Shown here: in pieces, positions 63,238-64,000 of the stretch
Layout of the letters: the number at the start of each line of letters is the position of its first letter
Position numbering within the stretch: the first letter of the stretch is position 1
Origin: Cupriavidus gilardii
GTDB lineage: Bacteria; Pseudomonadota; Gammaproteobacteria; Burkholderiales; Burkholderiaceae
Reading direction: 5' to 3'
DNA: 64,000 nucleotides
NCBI RefSeq assembly: GCF_013314895.1
Contig: NZ_JABTYE010000015.1
Coordinates: 62,001-126,000 of the forward strand
Made by a program: the position numbers and the translations under genes
Notes under the pieces: generated by a model
What the model saw: the letters and a program-made list of their open reading frames with translations, nothing else
Database searches by the model: none
Told to the model about the DNA's origin: nothing

Positions 63238-64000
63238 GGACTCGAAATTGACTGGTGCCGCGGCAAGCGGTGAACCCACCGCCCCCGACCACGCCAATGG
63301 CGTGGCCGGCAGCCACAGCAACCCCGTGACCGCGGCGGTCCGTGCCAACGAAGGCAAGATCACCACGGCTGCGGATATGGATGTGAACGTCACCGTCGGC
63401 CCCGCCGACGATGGCCCGGGCGATACCGCCTCGCCCGCCGATGCGCCGGCGTCCGCCAAGGCGGCGCGGGCCAACCCGCGCAAGATGATTCCCAGCCTGC
63501 GTGCGCTGGCCGACGAAGATCGCGCGACGGCAAAGAAGGCGCGCGCCTCGTGGCAAATGTTCACGATTATGGCAGAGTTCATCGAGGCGACCGAGTACCT
63601 GTCCGAGGTCCGGCCGGCCGTGTCGATCTACGGCAGCGCGCGCCTGCGCGAGGATTCGCCGTACTACCAGCAGACCATCGAAATCGCGCGGCTGTTCTCC
63701 GACGCGGGCTTTGCCGTGATCTCCGGCGGCGGCCCCGGCATCATGGAAGCGGCCAACAAGGGCGCGCATGCGGGCAAGTCCGCCAGCGTCGGCCTCAATA
63801 TCGAACTGCCGCACGAACAGCAGGGCAATCCGTATCAGGACATCGCCATGCGCTTCCGCCATTTCTTCACGCGCAAGGTGACCTTCGTCAAGAACTCGGA
63901 CGCCTTCATCGTGATGCCGGGCGGCTTCGGCACGCTGGACGAACTGGCCGAGGTGCTGACGCTGGTGCAGACCGGCAAGTCGCGCGCGGTGCCGGTGGTG
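63236..64000 (+). CDS. LOG-family (TIGR00730) Rossmann protein, truncated by window end
   Basis: The frame is open from ATG 63236 to the last base (255 codons). The catalytic LOG motifs are ISGGGPGIMEAANKGA and MPGGFGTLDELAEVL. Such proteins are phosphoribohydrolases that release bases from nucleotide 5'-monophosphates; plant LOGs make cytokinins. The first ~75 residues are low complexity and may not be translated: later ATGs at 63377 (MDVNV) and 63485 (MIPSL) are alternatives. The divergent polA start overlaps the first ATG, which favours a later start for one of the two genes. Confidence 0.85.
   Translation, partial: MDSKLTGAAASGEPTAPDHANGVAGSHSNPVTAAVRANEGKITTAADMDVNVTVGPADDGPGDTASPADAPASAKAARANPRKMIPSLRALADEDRATAKKARASWQMFTIMAEFIEATEYLSEVRPAVSIYGSARLREDSPYYQQTIEIARLFSDAGFAVISGGGPGIMEAANKGAHAGKSASVGLNIELPHEQQGNPYQDIAMRFRHFFTRKVTFVKNSDAFIVMPGGFGTLDELAEVLTLVQTGKSRAVPVV

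Noticed and set aside
60094-63273. A very long open frame (over 1000 codons) on the plus strand opposite polA, and similar ones opposite dxs/folE2, rpoD and polB
   Set aside because: GC-rich genomes leave the antisense frame open; the translations are Arg/His/Gln-rich without domain signatures, and the true genes on the other strand are unmistakable.

Overview
The window is G+C-rich, densely packed bacterial chromosome. It reads as a betaproteobacterium of the order Burkholderiales, most likely the Cupriavidus/Ralstonia group. The evidence is a macromolecular-synthesis operon (rpsU-yqeY-dnaG-rpoD) with a very long RpoD N-terminus followed by a tRNA, the order xseB-ispA-dxs-folE2, a Bug-type solute-binding protein beside a CoA-transferase, DarP/YjgA next to pmbA, and many LysR/IclR regulators in divergent pairs. 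Genus is an inference; there is no rRNA to fix it. I see no insertion sequence, prophage, integrase or CRISPR array.

Layout. 1-5.9 kb: exporters, RidA, a PLP aminotransferase, a GST-like protein and L-lactate permease. 5.9-8.5 kb: an ergothioneine-type pair, egtB-like and egtD. 8.8-9.8 kb: a Mn2+ (yybP-ykoY) riboswitch controlling a TerC-family exporter. 10-18.8 kb: housekeeping genes thyA-folA, pmbA, darP-mog, an auxin-efflux-type carrier, orn, an M48 protease, rsgA and a small zinc-ribbon protein. 18.8-24.3 kb: a CobD/CbiB homologue, a pirin/LysR divergent pair, gluQRS and an RhlE-type helicase. 24.5-31.3 kb: a LysR/D-serine dehydratase pair and an IclR-controlled CoA-transferase/Bug unit. 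31.5-39.2 kb: DNA polymerase II, then a block of accessory character with a CPBP protease, a NarL-type two-component pair, a serine-hydrolase lipoprotein and a KTSC protein, rich in short tandem repeats. 39.3-45.1 kb: tRNA-Ile2 and the macromolecular-synthesis genes. 45.1-54.7 kb: a BaiN-like flavoprotein, tsaD, the folE2/dxs/ispA/xseB run, a Rieske oxygenase and an EamA transporter. 54.9-64 kb: a sulfurtransferase, a ZIP metal transporter, a wHTH-nucleotidyltransferase/HEPN pair of foreign base composition, a dienelactone hydrolase, NDH-2, polA and a LOG-family protein cut by the window end.

Working together: thyA and folA are translationally coupled. xseB, ispA and dxs form an isoprenoid run with folE2 downstream. 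The replication/transcription/translation initiation genes sit in one transcriptional neighbourhood. Several catabolic or transport genes are each paired with a divergent regulator and a visible inverted repeat between them.

Most worth a second look: the altered iron-ligand pattern in the EgtB-like protein, the wHTH-nucleotidyltransferase/HEPN module with a perfect palindromic operator, the histidine kinase/response regulator/CPBP protease/serine hydrolase cluster, a ZIP transporter that seems to lack a normal start codon, and a family of intergenic palindromic repeats plus many short tandem arrays.
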